Of a stretch of DNA of 64,000 bases, positions 1-7,721 are shown piece after piece. The stretch is from CAVQXR01 sp046330455. GTDB lineage: Bacteria; Actinomycetota; Thermoleophilia; Gaiellales; Gaiellaceae. Numbering within the stretch: position 1 is the stretch's first letter; every line of letters begins with the position of its first letter. The translations under genes and the position numbers were made by a program. The notes beneath the pieces are model-generated. The model was not told the DNA's origin. It did no database searches and was given only the letters and a program-made list of their open reading frames with translations. Location: positions 62,001 to 126,000 of the forward strand of contig JAXLSU010000008.1 of assembly GCA_046330455.1 (NCBI GenBank). Direction: 5' to 3'.

Positions 1-334
1 TCGGGATTCGCCACTCCCCGACGGTCAGCCCGTTCGGGAGGGCCCAGGTGTCGATCTCCCGTGCGAGCGGCGAGATCCCGGCCATGACCTCCACCTGCTC
101 GGCCAGGGCCTCGATCCGCCGGTCGTCGAGCCGCAGCCGGTCGAGCGTCCCCTCGTCGAGGCGGCCGGTCGCCTCGGCGACATCCGCCTGGTTCGCCGCG
201 AGCAGCTCGGCGCGCCGTTCGCGGACGAGCGCAGCCGAGGCGGAGAGGGCGGCGGCGACCGCGCCGTCGCTGAGCTGGGGGGTCGCGCGGTTGGCCTCTG
301 CGGCCTCGCGCCGGACGAGCTCTCGCAGTTCCAC
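1..334 (-). CDS. proA: Gamma-glutamyl phosphate reductase, N-terminal part (partial)
   Basis: Reduces gamma-glutamyl phosphate to glutamate semialdehyde in proline synthesis. Only the first 111 codons are present; the rest lies beyond the left edge. The translation from the GTG at 334 begins VELRELVRREAEAANRA and runs through LLAANQADVAEA and DRLRLDDRRIEALAE to WALPNGLTVGEWRIP. That ANQxD helix followed by the PNGL-x-V/I stretch is typical of the ProA N-terminus. A TATAAA-like -10 box just upstream (351 down to 346) would give a very short leader. It is divergent from the riboswitch-controlled threonine synthase gene. Confidence 0.85.
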   Translation of the reverse strand, partial: MELRELVRREAAEANRATPQLSDGAVAAALSASAALVRERRAELLAANQADVAEATGRLDEGTLDRLRLDDRRIEALAEQVEVMAGISPLAREIDTWALPNGLTVGEWRIP

Positions 335-345
335 GGGGTTCGTTG

Positions 346-353
346 TTTATACT
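346..353. promoter_or_regulatory. AT-rich patch between proA and the SAM riboswitch; candidate divergent -10 boxes
   Basis: The sequence TTTATACT is the only AT-rich spot in the divergent proA/thrC interval. Read on the plus strand it contains TATACT (348-353), which would start the riboswitch leader. Read on the minus strand it contains TATAAA, which would start proA almost without a leader. The -35 boxes are poor on both strands, so this is a tentative call. Confidence 0.35.
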
Positions 354-382
354 CGTTTTCGAGAGCGGGCTCCGGTTCGCTC

Positions 383-497
383 ACATCGAGACGGGGCAGA
401 GGGATCCGGCCCGACGAAGCCCCGGCAACCTGCGTCACCGCGAGACGGCAAGGCGCAAGGTGCCAAACCCGGCCGGGCGATCTGCCCGGAAGGATGT
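383..497 (+). ncRNA. SAM riboswitch (SAM-I / S-box type)
   Basis: S-adenosylmethionine-sensing leader RNA. The canonical boxes appear in order: GAGGGATCCGGCCC, GACGAAGCCC, GGCAACC, then AAGGTGCCAAACCCGG, then a closing hairpin CCGGGC-GATC-TGCCCGG (P4). Helix P1 is formed by ACATC (383-387) pairing exactly with GATGT (493-497). No U-tract terminator lies between P1 and the gene. The Shine-Dalgarno GGAGGAG (510-516) sits 13 nt after P1, so translational control is the simplest guess. The subclass (SAM-I or SAM-I/IV) needs a covariance model. Confidence 0.85.
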
Positions 498-523
498 CGA
501 GCGCGACATGGAGGAGAATCGAG

Positions 524-1741
524 ATGCCCGCTAGATCGCTGCGCTGTCGCAACTGTGAGCTCGATCACGGGCTCGAGGCGGCGGCAGTCTGCTCGAAGTG
601 CTTCGGCCCGCTCGACCCCGTGTACGATCTTGCCGGCCTCCGGGGTCGTTTGACCCGGGAATCGATCGCGTCCGGACCGCTCTCGATCTGGCGCTACGCC
701 GAGCTGCTGCCGGTCGCGGCACCGGCCGAGCCCCGGCTCGCTCCCGGCTTCACGCCGCTCGTCGAGGCGCCGCGGCTCGCCTCCGCGCTCGGGCTCTCGG
801 AGCTGTACCTGAAGCTCGACACGGCGAACCCGACGCACTCGTTCAAAGACCGCGTGGTTGCCGTTGCCTGCGCGAAGGCCAGGGAGCTCGGGCTCGAGAC
901 GCTCGCGTGCTCGTCGACCGGCAACCTTGCGAACGCGGTCGCGGCCCGTGCCGCCGCCGAGGGCATGGAGGCCGCGGTGTTCTGCCCGTCCGACCTCGAG
1001 CCCGAGAAGCTCGTCGCGACCGCCGTGTACGGCACGACGATCTACGCGGTGAGGGGCACCTACGACGACTGCAGCCGCCTCACGGTCGAGCTCTCGTTCG
1101 AGGTGCCGTGGGGCTTCGTGAACGTCGGCCTGCGCGCCTACTACGCGGAGGGCTCGAAGACGCTCGGGTTCGAGATCGCCGAGCAGCTCGGCTGGGAGCT
1201 ACCCGACGTCGTCGTCGCCCCGATCGCGTCCGGCGCGATGTACTCGAAGGTCAGCCAGGGCTTCGGCGAGCTTGCCGAGCTCGGCCTCGTGGCGGGTACG
1301 GAGCCACGCATGATCGGGGCGCAGGCCGAGGGTTGTGCGCCGGTCGCGTCGGCCTGGGTCGAGGACCGCCGGGTCACGCCGCTTCGCCCGCGCTCGGTCG
1401 CGCGCTCGCTCGCGATCGGCAACCCGGCCGACGGCGACTTCGCCGTGGCCACGGCGAAGCGCACGGGCGGCGCGATCTACGCCGTCCCCGAGGACGATGT
1501 CGGCCTCAACATGGCGCTGCTCGCCGAGACGACCGGCGTCTTCGGCGAGACCGCCGCCGGCGTCACGCTCGGCGCGCTGCGGGCAGCGATCAAGGCCGGC
1601 GACATCGGTGAGGGTGAGCGGGTGGTGATGCTCGTCACCGGCGACGGGCTGAAGACGCCCGATCCGATCTCCGACCGGCTCACGCCTGTCGAGATCGACG
1701 CCGACGCCGACGCGCTGCTCGAGTCGCTCGGCGTCTACTAG
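524..1741 (+). CDS. thrC: Threonine synthase
   Basis: PLP enzyme that converts O-phosphohomoserine to threonine. The ATG at 524 is chosen because it follows GGAGGAG at 7 nt; the in-frame ATG at 494 lies inside riboswitch helix P1. The protein is 405 aa, with an N-terminal zinc-ribbon-like pair of CxxC motifs (C8, C11, C23, C26), as in the archaeal/actinobacterial type. NPTHSFKDR carries the PLP lysine K108; SSTGNLANAVAA follows as the phosphate-binding loop. It appears monocistronic. Its control by a SAM riboswitch is unusual, since the usual S-box targets are methionine genes. Related PLP lyases of the same fold (such as cysteate or diaminopropionate enzymes) are a less likely alternative. 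Confidence 0.88.
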   Translation: MPARSLRCRNCELDHGLEAAAVCSKCFGPLDPVYDLAGLRGRLTRESIASGPLSIWRYAELLPVAAPAEPRLAPGFTPLVEAPRLASALGLSELYLKLDTANPTHSFKDRVVAVACAKARELGLETLACSSTGNLANAVAARAAAEGMEAAVFCPSDLEPEKLVATAVYGTTIYAVRGTYDDCSRLTVELSFEVPWGFVNVGLRAYYAEGSKTLGFEIAEQLGWELPDVVVAPIASGAMYSKVSQGFGELAELGLVAGTEPRMIGAQAEGCAPVASAWVEDRRVTPLRPRSVARSLAIGNPADGDFAVATAKRTGGAIYAVPEDDVGLNMALLAETTGVFGETAAGVTLGALRAAIKAGDIGEGERVVMLVTGDGLKTPDPISDRLTPVEIDADADALLESLGVY

Positions 1742-1777
1742 CGCAGAGGCAATCCCGTCCCTGCCGCGGCTCCCTCG

Positions 1778-1804
1778 CGGCGTTCGCTGCGCTCGCGCAC
1801 GCCG
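1778..1804. terminator. Possible weak hairpin after thrC
   Basis: CGGCGT (1778-1783) pairs with ACGCCG (1799-1804) between the convergent thrC and DsbA-like genes. There is no U-tract and the loop is long and GC-rich, so this is only a candidate. Confidence 0.25.
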
Positions 1805-1836
1805 GTGCGTTTCGGACCGAGCGGTGACGTGCCCTG

Positions 1837-2430
1837 CTAGGAAGCCCGCGGGATCAGCGGCTCGCCGGCGAGCACGCGCTCGCTGCCGCCCATGCCCCAG
1901 TGGTGGCGGCCGTCGTCCGTGAGCGTCGAGGGGACACCGCGGATACCGTCGGCCTCCCCGAGCCGGCGGATCTCGCGGAGGCGATCGAGCAGCACCGGGT
2001 CGTAGGCGCCTGCGATCGCGCCGTCGGCATCGAGGCCTGCCCGCGCTGCGGCCCGGGCGAGCTCGGTCTCGGTCGCGATGTCCTCGCCCTCGCAGAAGAA
2101 CGCCTCGTAGAGCGCGTGACGGAACACCCGGCCGGCCCCCTGCCCGTCGGCCCAGAGGCAGGCGGCGAGCGGCAGGGTCGATCGTGGCTGATAGCGGGGG
2201 AGGTGGAGCTCAATCCCGAGTGCGAGCGCCCGGCGGTAGACGTTGCGCGTCCAGTCGACGCGGAGGTGGTCGCCCCGGACCTCGAGCAGCGGTCTCGGGG
2301 CCGGCCGCAGCTCGAACGGGAGCCACTCGACGGCGAGCATTCCCGCTTCCTCGGCCGCCTCGACCGCTCGTGACTCGAGGTATGAGTAGGGACAGACGAC
2401 GTCGTAGAAGAAGCGGATGTGCAGAGACAC
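1837..2430 (-). CDS. DsbA-family oxidoreductase / HCCA isomerase-like protein
   Basis: 197-aa thioredoxin-fold protein of the DsbA/FrnE/2-hydroxychromene-2-carboxylate isomerase group. The N-terminus HIRFFYDVVCPYSYLES has a CPYS site (C13-S16) where disulfide oxidoreductases have CxxC, so a one-cysteine or glutathione/mycothiol-type chemistry is more likely than disulfide exchange. A helical insert follows, and GIRGVPSTLTDDG supplies the cis-proline loop near the C-terminus. No signal peptide is seen, so it is cytoplasmic. It is convergent with thrC. The substrate is unknown. Confidence 0.75.
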   Translation of the reverse strand: MSLHIRFFYDVVCPYSYLESRAVEAAEEAGMLAVEWLPFELRPAPRPLLEVRGDHLRVDWTRNVYRRALALGIELHLPRYQPRSTLPLAACLWADGQGAGRVFRHALYEAFFCEGEDIATETELARAAARAGLDADGAIAGAYDPVLLDRLREIRRLGEADGIRGVPSTLTDDGRHHWGMGGSERVLAGEPLIPRAS

Positions 2431-2457
2431 GTGTGCAAGTGTGCCAGCTCTTGCGTC

Positions 2458-2551
2458 GGGGTCTGACCCCCTGACATGACATGGCCTGAACGGCCAGGGC
2501 GAGGGCGGTTACCGGCGGCGAAGCGTGCGAGGTCGAGGGCTGCGGGGCGTT
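2458..2551. repeat. Direct repeat, copy A
   Basis: First of two copies in the interval between the DsbA-like and nitrilase genes. It starts with GGGTCTGACCCCCTGACATG and ends with a block (GGCGAAGCGTGCGAGG, then TCGAGGGCTGCGGGGCGTT) that matches copy B exactly over 35 bases. The middle of the two copies differs. No ORF with a recognisable product lies in it. Confidence 0.8.
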
Positions 2552-2603
2552 GTCCGTTGCCTCAGGGTGTTTGCGTGTCGTGCTCCGGGGTGTTGCGCGT
2601 CAA

Positions 2604-2691
2604 GGTCTGACCCCCTGACATGGCTCGAACGGACGGGGGCGGCGGCGGTCGTCGGGGGCGAAGCGTGCGAGGTCGAGGGCTGCGGGGCGTT
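2604..2691. repeat. Direct repeat, copy B
   Basis: Second copy of the repeat, about 146 bp downstream in the same orientation. The first 19 bases (GGTCTGACCCCCTGACATG) and the last 35 bases match copy A. Its end runs directly into TATAGT (2691-2696), a candidate -10 box for the nitrilase gene, so the repeat may bring or border a promoter. Confidence 0.8.
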
Positions 2692-2705
2692 ATAGTCGCC
2701 CCACG

Positions 2706-3548
2706 GTGCTCGTCGGCGTCGCCCAGATCGACCCGAAGCTCGGTGAGCTGCAGGCAAACCGGGAGCGGTGCGTCTCGCTACTCGAAGAGGCTGCGGAACG
2801 CGGCTGCGAGCTGCTCGTCTTTCCCGAGTGCGCGAGCTCCGGGTACATGTTCGACAGCGCCGAGGAGGCGCTTCCCTGTGCCGAGGAGATCCCCGGCGGG
2901 CCCTTCGTCGCGGCGCTCGAGGAGGCCTGTGCGCGCCTCGGCACGCACGCCGTCTCGGGGATGCTCGAGCGCGAGGGCGACACGCTCTACAACGCTGCGG
3001 TGCTCGCCGGGCCCGACGGCCTCGTCGGCCGCTACCGGAAGTCTCATCTCCCGTACCTCGGTGTCGACCGCTTCGTGGCGCGCGGCAACGACGTCGCGGT
3101 GCTCGACACCGACCTCGGCCGGGTGGGGCTCGAGATCTGCTACGACATCCGCTTCCCGGAGCTGACCCGCGCGCTCGCGCTCGGAGGGGCCGACCTGATC
3201 GCGCACCCGACGAACTGGCCGGTCGCAGGGCGCTTCAACGCCGAGGTGCTGACGCGGGCCCGGTCGCAGGAGAACCGGGTGTTCCTGCTCAGTGCGAACC
3301 GCGTCGGGACGGAGCGGTGGGCGACGTTCTGCGGCTGGAGCCAGATCTGCGACGTCAACGGCGATCGGCTCGCGGAGGCGGGGGAGACGGGCGAGGCGCT
3401 GCTTCTTGCCGAGATCGACCTCGAGCAGTCTCGCTCGAAGGAGCTGAACCCCGTCCCCGGGACCCATGAGATGGATCTTTTCGGCGACCGCCGCCCCGAG
3501 CTGTACGGCGCGCTCGTCGCCCAGCACGAGTCAGTCAACCGACGATAG
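2706..3548 (+). CDS. Carbon-nitrogen hydrolase (nitrilase superfamily)
   Basis: 280-aa cytoplasmic amidase of the nitrilase superfamily. The Glu-Lys-Cys catalytic triad is visible: E41 in LLVFPECASSGY, K112 in GRYRKSHLPY and C145 in GLEICYDIRFPEL. The length fits N-carbamoylputrescine amidase, beta-ureidopropionase or omega-amidase relatives; the substrate cannot be set from sequence. The GTG start at 2706 lies 10 nt after a TATAGT box, so a leaderless mRNA is possible. The next gene, a cyclase, starts 10 nt after the stop and is very probably co-transcribed. A carbamoyl-amide hydrolase would fit the dihydropyrimidinase found further along the window. Confidence 0.82.
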   Translation: MLVGVAQIDPKLGELQANRERCVSLLEEAAERGCELLVFPECASSGYMFDSAEEALPCAEEIPGGPFVAALEEACARLGTHAVSGMLEREGDTLYNAAVLAGPDGLVGRYRKSHLPYLGVDRFVARGNDVAVLDTDLGRVGLEICYDIRFPELTRALALGGADLIAHPTNWPVAGRFNAEVLTRARSQENRVFLLSANRVGTERWATFCGWSQICDVNGDRLAEAGETGEALLLAEIDLEQSRSKELNPVPGTHEMDLFGDRRPELYGALVAQHESVNRR

Positions 3549-3558
3549 GAGGATGTGA

Positions 3559-4515
3559 ATGGCTGATCCCGAGCTCGTTCCGGAGGCGTTGATCGACAAG
3601 AACGGCCTGAAGGTCTCGAAGAGCCCGTGGGGGCAGGACGACGAGATCGGGCGTCTGAACTGGATCACGCCCGACACGAACCGGGCGATCCTCGAGCACC
3701 TCGACGGCAGCCACGTCTTCGATCTCAACGTCGAGTACTTCATCGGGATGCCGTCGTGGCTCGCGGCCGGCGACCCGAAGTACGAGATCTGGATGACACA
3801 CACCCCGCAGGGGTCGGTGAACGACCAGCTCCACGGGATGCCCCGCGAGGTGATGGAGAGCTACTCCTACTGCGGCGACTCGATCCACATGTACACGCAC
3901 TGCGGGACGCACGTGGACACGCTGAACCACCTCGGGCACCACGGGATGTTCTGGAACGGGTGGACGGCCGACACGGAGCTCGGCAGCCGGATCTGGAACA
4001 AGGGCGGGCTCGACAAGTACCCGCCGATCATCGCGCGCGGGGTGCTCCTCGACATCGCCGGCATGCACGGCGTCGACTGCCTGCCCGACAGCTACGAGGT
4101 CACGCCCGACGACCTGAGGAAGTGCGCCCAGACGCAGGGGGTCGAGCTCCGCAAGAAGGACGTCGTGTGCGTCCGCATGGGACGGATGTCGGTGTGGCCG
4201 GACTTCCACGGGTACCTCGACAACCCGCCCGGAATCGGGCTTGCCGCCGCGAAGTACCTCTGCGAGGAGGCCGGAGCGATGTGCATCGCCGGCGATACGA
4301 TTGGCCTCGAGGTGCTGCCCATGAAGGAGCCGAACAGCTTCCTGCCCGTGCACGCGTACATGTTCTCCACCGCCGGTGCCCAGATCATCGAGGTGGTCGA
4401 CATGCAGGAGCTCGCCGCCGAGAAGCAGTACGAGTTCGCGTTCCTCGGCTTCCCGATGAAGCTCCGCGGTGCGACGGGTGCACCGATGCCCTCGTACGCC
4501 GTGCCTCTGCGCTAG
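3559..4515 (+). CDS. Cyclase family protein (kynurenine formamidase-like)
   Basis: 318-aa protein of the cyclase/kynurenine formamidase family (PF04199). The metal-binding signature is THCGTHVDTLNHLGHHG around residues 114-130, matching the family's HxGTHxDxxxH. GAGGATGTG supplies a ribosome site before ATG 3559. Family members hydrolyse formamides or cyclic amides/lactones or act on isatin-type rings; the actual substrate is unknown. It forms a two-gene unit with the nitrilase and is followed at once by a strong hairpin terminator. Confidence 0.8.
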   Translation: MADPELVPEALIDKNGLKVSKSPWGQDDEIGRLNWITPDTNRAILEHLDGSHVFDLNVEYFIGMPSWLAAGDPKYEIWMTHTPQGSVNDQLHGMPREVMESYSYCGDSIHMYTHCGTHVDTLNHLGHHGMFWNGWTADTELGSRIWNKGGLDKYPPIIARGVLLDIAGMHGVDCLPDSYEVTPDDLRKCAQTQGVELRKKDVVCVRMGRMSVWPDFHGYLDNPPGIGLAAAKYLCEEAGAMCIAGDTIGLEVLPMKEPNSFLPVHAYMFSTAGAQIIEVVDMQELAAEKQYEFAFLGFPMKLRGATGAPMPSYAVPLR

Positions 4516-4536
4516 CGACCCCGCACCCCGGGACTG

Positions 4537-4570
4537 CCACGTCGGGGCGGCATCTGCCGCCCCGACGTGG
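4537..4570. terminator. Strong bidirectional hairpin terminator
   Basis: A perfect 15-bp stem (CCACGTCGGGGCGGC with GCCGCCCCGACGTGG) and a four-base ATCT loop, lying between the convergent cyclase gene and the Asp/His-rich gene. Its symmetry and position suggest it stops transcription from both sides, although no long T-tract follows. Confidence 0.8.
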
Positions 4571-4579
4571 CCTCACGCG

Positions 4580-4972
4580 TCAGTCGTCGTGGTCGTCGTG
4601 CCCGTCGTCGTCCCGGTCGCCGCCGTGGTCGTCCTGGTCGTCGTCCTCGTGGTCGTCCGAATCGCTGCCCGGATGATCGTCGTCGTCGGTCGTGGCGCCG
4701 TGGTCGCGGTCGTCCGGTGCCGTCGTCTGCTGCGTGCCCGCCCGATCGTCGCCGGTCGTGCCGTTCCCGGCGGCGGGGTCGGTCGCCGTCGTACCGCCGG
4801 CGTCCGGCGCCGGTCCCGACGCCTCGGGAGGGGCGAGCCCGTCTCCGCCCGAGATCTCGGCCGCCGCGAGCCCGATGCTGTCTCCGGCCACGAGGTGGGC
4901 GCCGAGACCGAGCCCTGCCGCGAACACGAGGCCGGCGACGCCGAGCACGATCAGGCGCGTTCGCGAGCTCAT
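4580..4972 (-). CDS. Membrane-anchored Asp/His-rich protein A
   Basis: 130-aa protein without a recognised family. Residues 6-28 (RLIVLGVAGLVFAAGLGLGA) form a membrane anchor or uncleaved signal. A Gly/Thr/Pro/Ala linker follows, and the last ~45 residues are almost only Asp, His, Gly and Arg, ending GHDDHDD. The start at ATG 4972 overlaps the kinase stop as ATGA, so the two are translationally coupled. The acidic His-rich tail, outside the membrane, suggests binding of divalent cations, but this is inference. A second protein of the same design lies at 7196-7675. Confidence 0.7.
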   Translation of the reverse strand: MSSRTRLIVLGVAGLVFAAGLGLGAHLVAGDSIGLAAAEISGGDGLAPPEASGPAPDAGGTTATDPAAGNGTTGDDRAGTQQTTAPDDRDHGATTDDDDHPGSDSDDHEDDDQDDHGGDRDDDGHDDHDD

Positions 4973-6408
4973 CGTTCCCCACTGTAGGCCGAGCGGGGTA
5001 AGGAGCCGGTCAGCTCGGGGTTCGGGTTCGGCAAGGGAGCGAGGGGAAGCGTGACCTCGGCGAGCGCTCCCGCGCCCGACCGGCTGGCGATCCGGGCCTC
5101 GCCTCCCCACCGCCGGGCGAGCGTGCGGACGATCGCGAGGCCGAGGCCCGTTCCGAACGCCGAGCCTGCGGCCGTGCCCCGGGAGAACCGGTCGAACACG
5201 CGCTCCTCCTCTCCCTCGGCGAGCCCCGGCCCCTCGTCGGCGACCGTGAGGAGCGCCGTCGAGCCGCGCGCGCTCCAGCTGATCGTGACCGTCCCGCCGG
5301 GGGGCGAGTACTTCAGCGCGTTCTCGACGAGGTTGTCGAGGATGATCGCGACGTCCTCGCCGGACGCGTCCGCACCCACGTCCTCGACCCCGGCGACCTC
5401 GAGGCGCTGTCCGCGCTCGTCGGCGGTCGCCGCCCAGCGGTCGAGCGCCTGCCGGGCGGCGTCTGCGAGGGAGACGGGCTCCGCGGGCGGCGAGGGCTCG
5501 CCCTCTCGCACGAGCGTCAGCAGCCCGGTCAGCAGCCGGGCGAGGCGCTCGGCCTCACGGTCGGCGGCGTCGAGCTCGTGACGCACCGCCGGGTCGCTCG
5601 TCTTCAGGCTCGCCGCCTCGATCCGGAGTCGGAGCCCGGTCAGCGGCGTGCGGAGCTGATGCGACGCGTTCGCCACGAACTCACGCTGGCCCTCGAGGAC
5701 GCTCCCGAGCCGCGAGGCCATCGTGTTGAAGGCGGTGGCGACCTCCTGCTGCTCGCGGGAGCCGGCGATCTCCGCCCGGGCCGAGAGATCGCCGCGGGCA
5801 GCCTGCTCGGTCGCGGCGGCAAGACCTCGCAGCGGTCGGGCGAGCGAGCCGGCGAGCACCCAGGCGAGGCCGAGCCCGGCCGCGAGGGCGAGGGCGCCGA
5901 TCCCGGCGAGCGCCAGGATGTCGTTGCGGACCTTCGCATCGATCGCGGAGACGCTCTGCGTGATCCGCACCGCGCCGACGCGCTGGCCGGCCTCGACGAT
6001 CGGAACCGCCGTGTACAGGAGCTCCTCGGCGAGCGTCTCGCTCACGCGGCGGCCCTGGGCGACGACCCCGTTGTCGAGTGCGGTGCGGATCTCGGGGCGG
6101 GCACCGTAGCTCGTGCCGACGAGCCCTTCGCCCTCCGAGTCGGCGAGCAGGCTTCCGGCCCGGTCGACGACGATCACCCGGCCGTCGGCGTCGTCGGCCG
6201 CTCGCTCGACGAGCCGTTCGAGGTCGGACGAGGCGTCGAGCCGGCCGGAGGCGCTCGCGGCGACGAGATGGGCAGCGCTACTCGCCTGGGCCCTGACCTC
6301 GGCGTCGATGCGACGCGACACGTTCAGCGCGAGCGGGACCTCGAGCGCGATGACGACGAGGAGCAGGACGTAGGCGAAGGCCGCGAGCAGCTGCGTGCGG
6401 AGACTCAC
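4969..6408 (-). CDS. Sensor histidine kinase
   Basis: 479-aa membrane kinase of a two-component system. It has two membrane segments (about residues 5-28 and 155-180) flanking an extracytoplasmic sensor region of roughly 125 aa, then HAMP, HisKA (phospho-acceptor His in ANASHQLRTPLTGL), and a HATPase domain with N-box DNLVENALKYSPPGG and G-box DEGPGLAEG. GTG 6408 is chosen: it follows GGGAG and puts the first membrane segment at the N-terminus. The response regulator gene ends 46 nt upstream and the Asp/His-rich gene overlaps the stop. The signal sensed is unknown; the neighbours suggest cations or envelope charge. Confidence 0.88.
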   Translation of the reverse strand: MSLRTQLLAAFAYVLLLVVIALEVPLALNVSRRIDAEVRAQASSAAHLVAASASGRLDASSDLERLVERAADDADGRVIVVDRAGSLLADSEGEGLVGTSYGARPEIRTALDNGVVAQGRRVSETLAEELLYTAVPIVEAGQRVGAVRITQSVSAIDAKVRNDILALAGIGALALAAGLGLAWVLAGSLARPLRGLAAATEQAARGDLSARAEIAGSREQQEVATAFNTMASRLGSVLEGQREFVANASHQLRTPLTGLRLRIEAASLKTSDPAVRHELDAADREAERLARLLTGLLTLVREGEPSPPAEPVSLADAARQALDRWAATADERGQRLEVAGVEDVGADASGEDVAIILDNLVENALKYSPPGGTVTISWSARGSTALLTVADEGPGLAEGEEERVFDRFSRGTAAGSAFGTGLGLAIVRTLARRWGGEARIASRSGAGALAEVTLPLAPLPNPNPELTGSLPRSAYSGER

Positions 6409-6454
6409 GCGCGCTCCCCGCCGGTGCGGGCTCCCGGGTTCGGCAGGGGAGCGC

Positions 6455-7165
6455 TCACGCGCCGACCTCGTCGGGGGCGCTGAACCGGAAGCCGACACCG
6501 CGGGCGGTATGGATGTAACGCGGCGAGGCCGGATCGTCGCCGAGCTTCCTGCGCAGGCTGCTCATGTGGACGTCGAGCGTCTTCGTCGAGCCGAACCAGT
6601 TCACGTCCCAGACCTCGTCGAGCAGGCGCTCCCGGGTCAGGACCTGGCCCGCGTTCGCCATCAGGAGGTGGAGCAGCTCGTACTCCTTGCGCGTGAGCTC
6701 GATCGGCTCGCCGGCGAGGGTCGCCGCCCGCCGGGCCGGATCGAGTCGCAGGCCGCCGATCTCGAGCGGGCCGTCAGGGCCTCCCGGCGTTCTCGCCGCC
6801 CGGCGCAGCACGGCCCTGATGCGGGCCACAACCTCGCGGGCGCTGAACGGCTTCACGACGTAGTCGTCAGCGCCGAGCTCGAGCCCGACGACCCTGTCGG
6901 TCTCCTCGCCGCGGGCGGTGAGCATGATCACCGGGACCTCCGAGGTGCGGCGCAGCTCGCGCAGGACGTCGAAGCCCGATCCGTCGGGAAGCATCACGTC
7001 GAGCAGGACGAGGTCGGGCGGGAACCTCGCCGCGAGCTCGGCTGCAGCCGCGCACGTCCCGGCGACGCGCGCGTCGAACCCCTCAGAGGCCAGAGCGCTC
7101 ACGAGGGGCTCGGTGATCGACTCCTCGTCCTCGACGAGAAGGATGGTGCGTCTGGTCACGTGCAC
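6455..7165 (-). CDS. OmpR-family response regulator
   Basis: 236 aa: receiver domain at residues 7-120 (acidic pocket E12/D13, phospho-acceptor D56 in LVLLDVMLPDGSG, conserved T in MLTARGE, K in DDYVVKPF) and an OmpR/PhoB winged helix at about 135-230 (LTRKEYELLHLLMANAG, VHMSSLRRKLG, YIHTARGVGFRF). Start is GTG 7165, with an in-frame GTG two codons on as alternative. It lies in one minus-strand unit with the kinase and both Asp/His-rich genes, which are its most likely targets. Confidence 0.92.
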   Translation of the reverse strand: MHVTRRTILLVEDEESITEPLVSALASEGFDARVAGTCAAAAELAARFPPDLVLLDVMLPDGSGFDVLRELRRTSEVPVIMLTARGEETDRVVGLELGADDYVVKPFSAREVVARIRAVLRRAARTPGGPDGPLEIGGLRLDPARRAATLAGEPIELTRKEYELLHLLMANAGQVLTRERLLDEVWDVNWFGSTKTLDVHMSSLRRKLGDDPASPRYIHTARGVGFRFSAPDEVGA

Positions 7166-7195
7166 GTGAGCAACGGTAGCCGCGTGTCGCTCTGC

Positions 7196-7675
7196 TCAGT
7201 CGTCGTGGTCGTCCCCGTGGTCGTCCGGGTGGTCATCGTCCCTGTCGTCATCGTCCTCGTGCAGGTCGCTGCGGTGGTCGTCGTCCTCGCCGTGCCCGTC
7301 GTCTCCGTCGTGGTCGGGGTCGTCGTCATCGCCGTGTTCGCTGCGATCGTCCGGCCCGTCGTCGTCCGCCCCCTGTCCGCAGTCGTCCCGATCGTCGTCT
7401 CGAGCGCTCCCTCGCGGGTGCTCATGGCTGCGGTCATGTCCGTCGCTCATGGCGCCTGCATTCCCGCAGGCCGGATCGCCTGCGTGCTCGACCTCGTCGC
7501 ACGGGCCGCTCACGTCCGCCGGAGCCCCGGTCGTCGCCCCGCCCGCCGTCGCGGCGCTCCCGGTGAGCCCGCGCGCCGGCGAGTCGCCGAGCCCGGTCAC
7601 GACCCCTGCGGTGGCGATCCCGGCCCCGAGCACCACCGTGCCCGCGATCGCGATCGCGATCGTCCTCGCTCTCAT
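7196..7675 (-). CDS. Membrane-anchored Asp/His-rich protein B
   Basis: 159-aa paralogue in design of protein A. A hydrophobic N-terminus (RTIAIAIAGTVVLGAGIATA, residues 4-23) is followed by a Gly/Ala/Thr-rich linker with two Cys, then about 90 residues dominated by Asp, His, Gly, Glu and Arg, ending DDHGDDHDD. ATG 7675 follows GAGGAGG. The response regulator starts 30 nt after its stop, so it probably heads or belongs to that operon. No catalytic motif is seen. Likely outside the cytoplasm; cation binding is inference from composition. Confidence 0.7.
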   Translation of the reverse strand: MRARTIAIAIAGTVVLGAGIATAGVVTGLGDSPARGLTGSAATAGGATTGAPADVSGPCDEVEHAGDPACGNAGAMSDGHDRSHEHPRGSARDDDRDDCGQGADDDGPDDRSEHGDDDDPDHDGDDGHGEDDDHRSDLHEDDDDRDDDHPDDHGDDHDD

Positions 7676-7721
7676 CTGTGCCTCCTCGTTCGCTGCTCTC
7701 GTGTGCCCGGCGGGCGACGCC

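Noticed and set aside
4567..5001. Plus-strand ORFs rich in Val or Arg opposite the Asp/His-rich gene
   Set aside because: They are the complements of repeated GAC/CAC codons; the minus strand has a membrane anchor, proper start and operon overlap.
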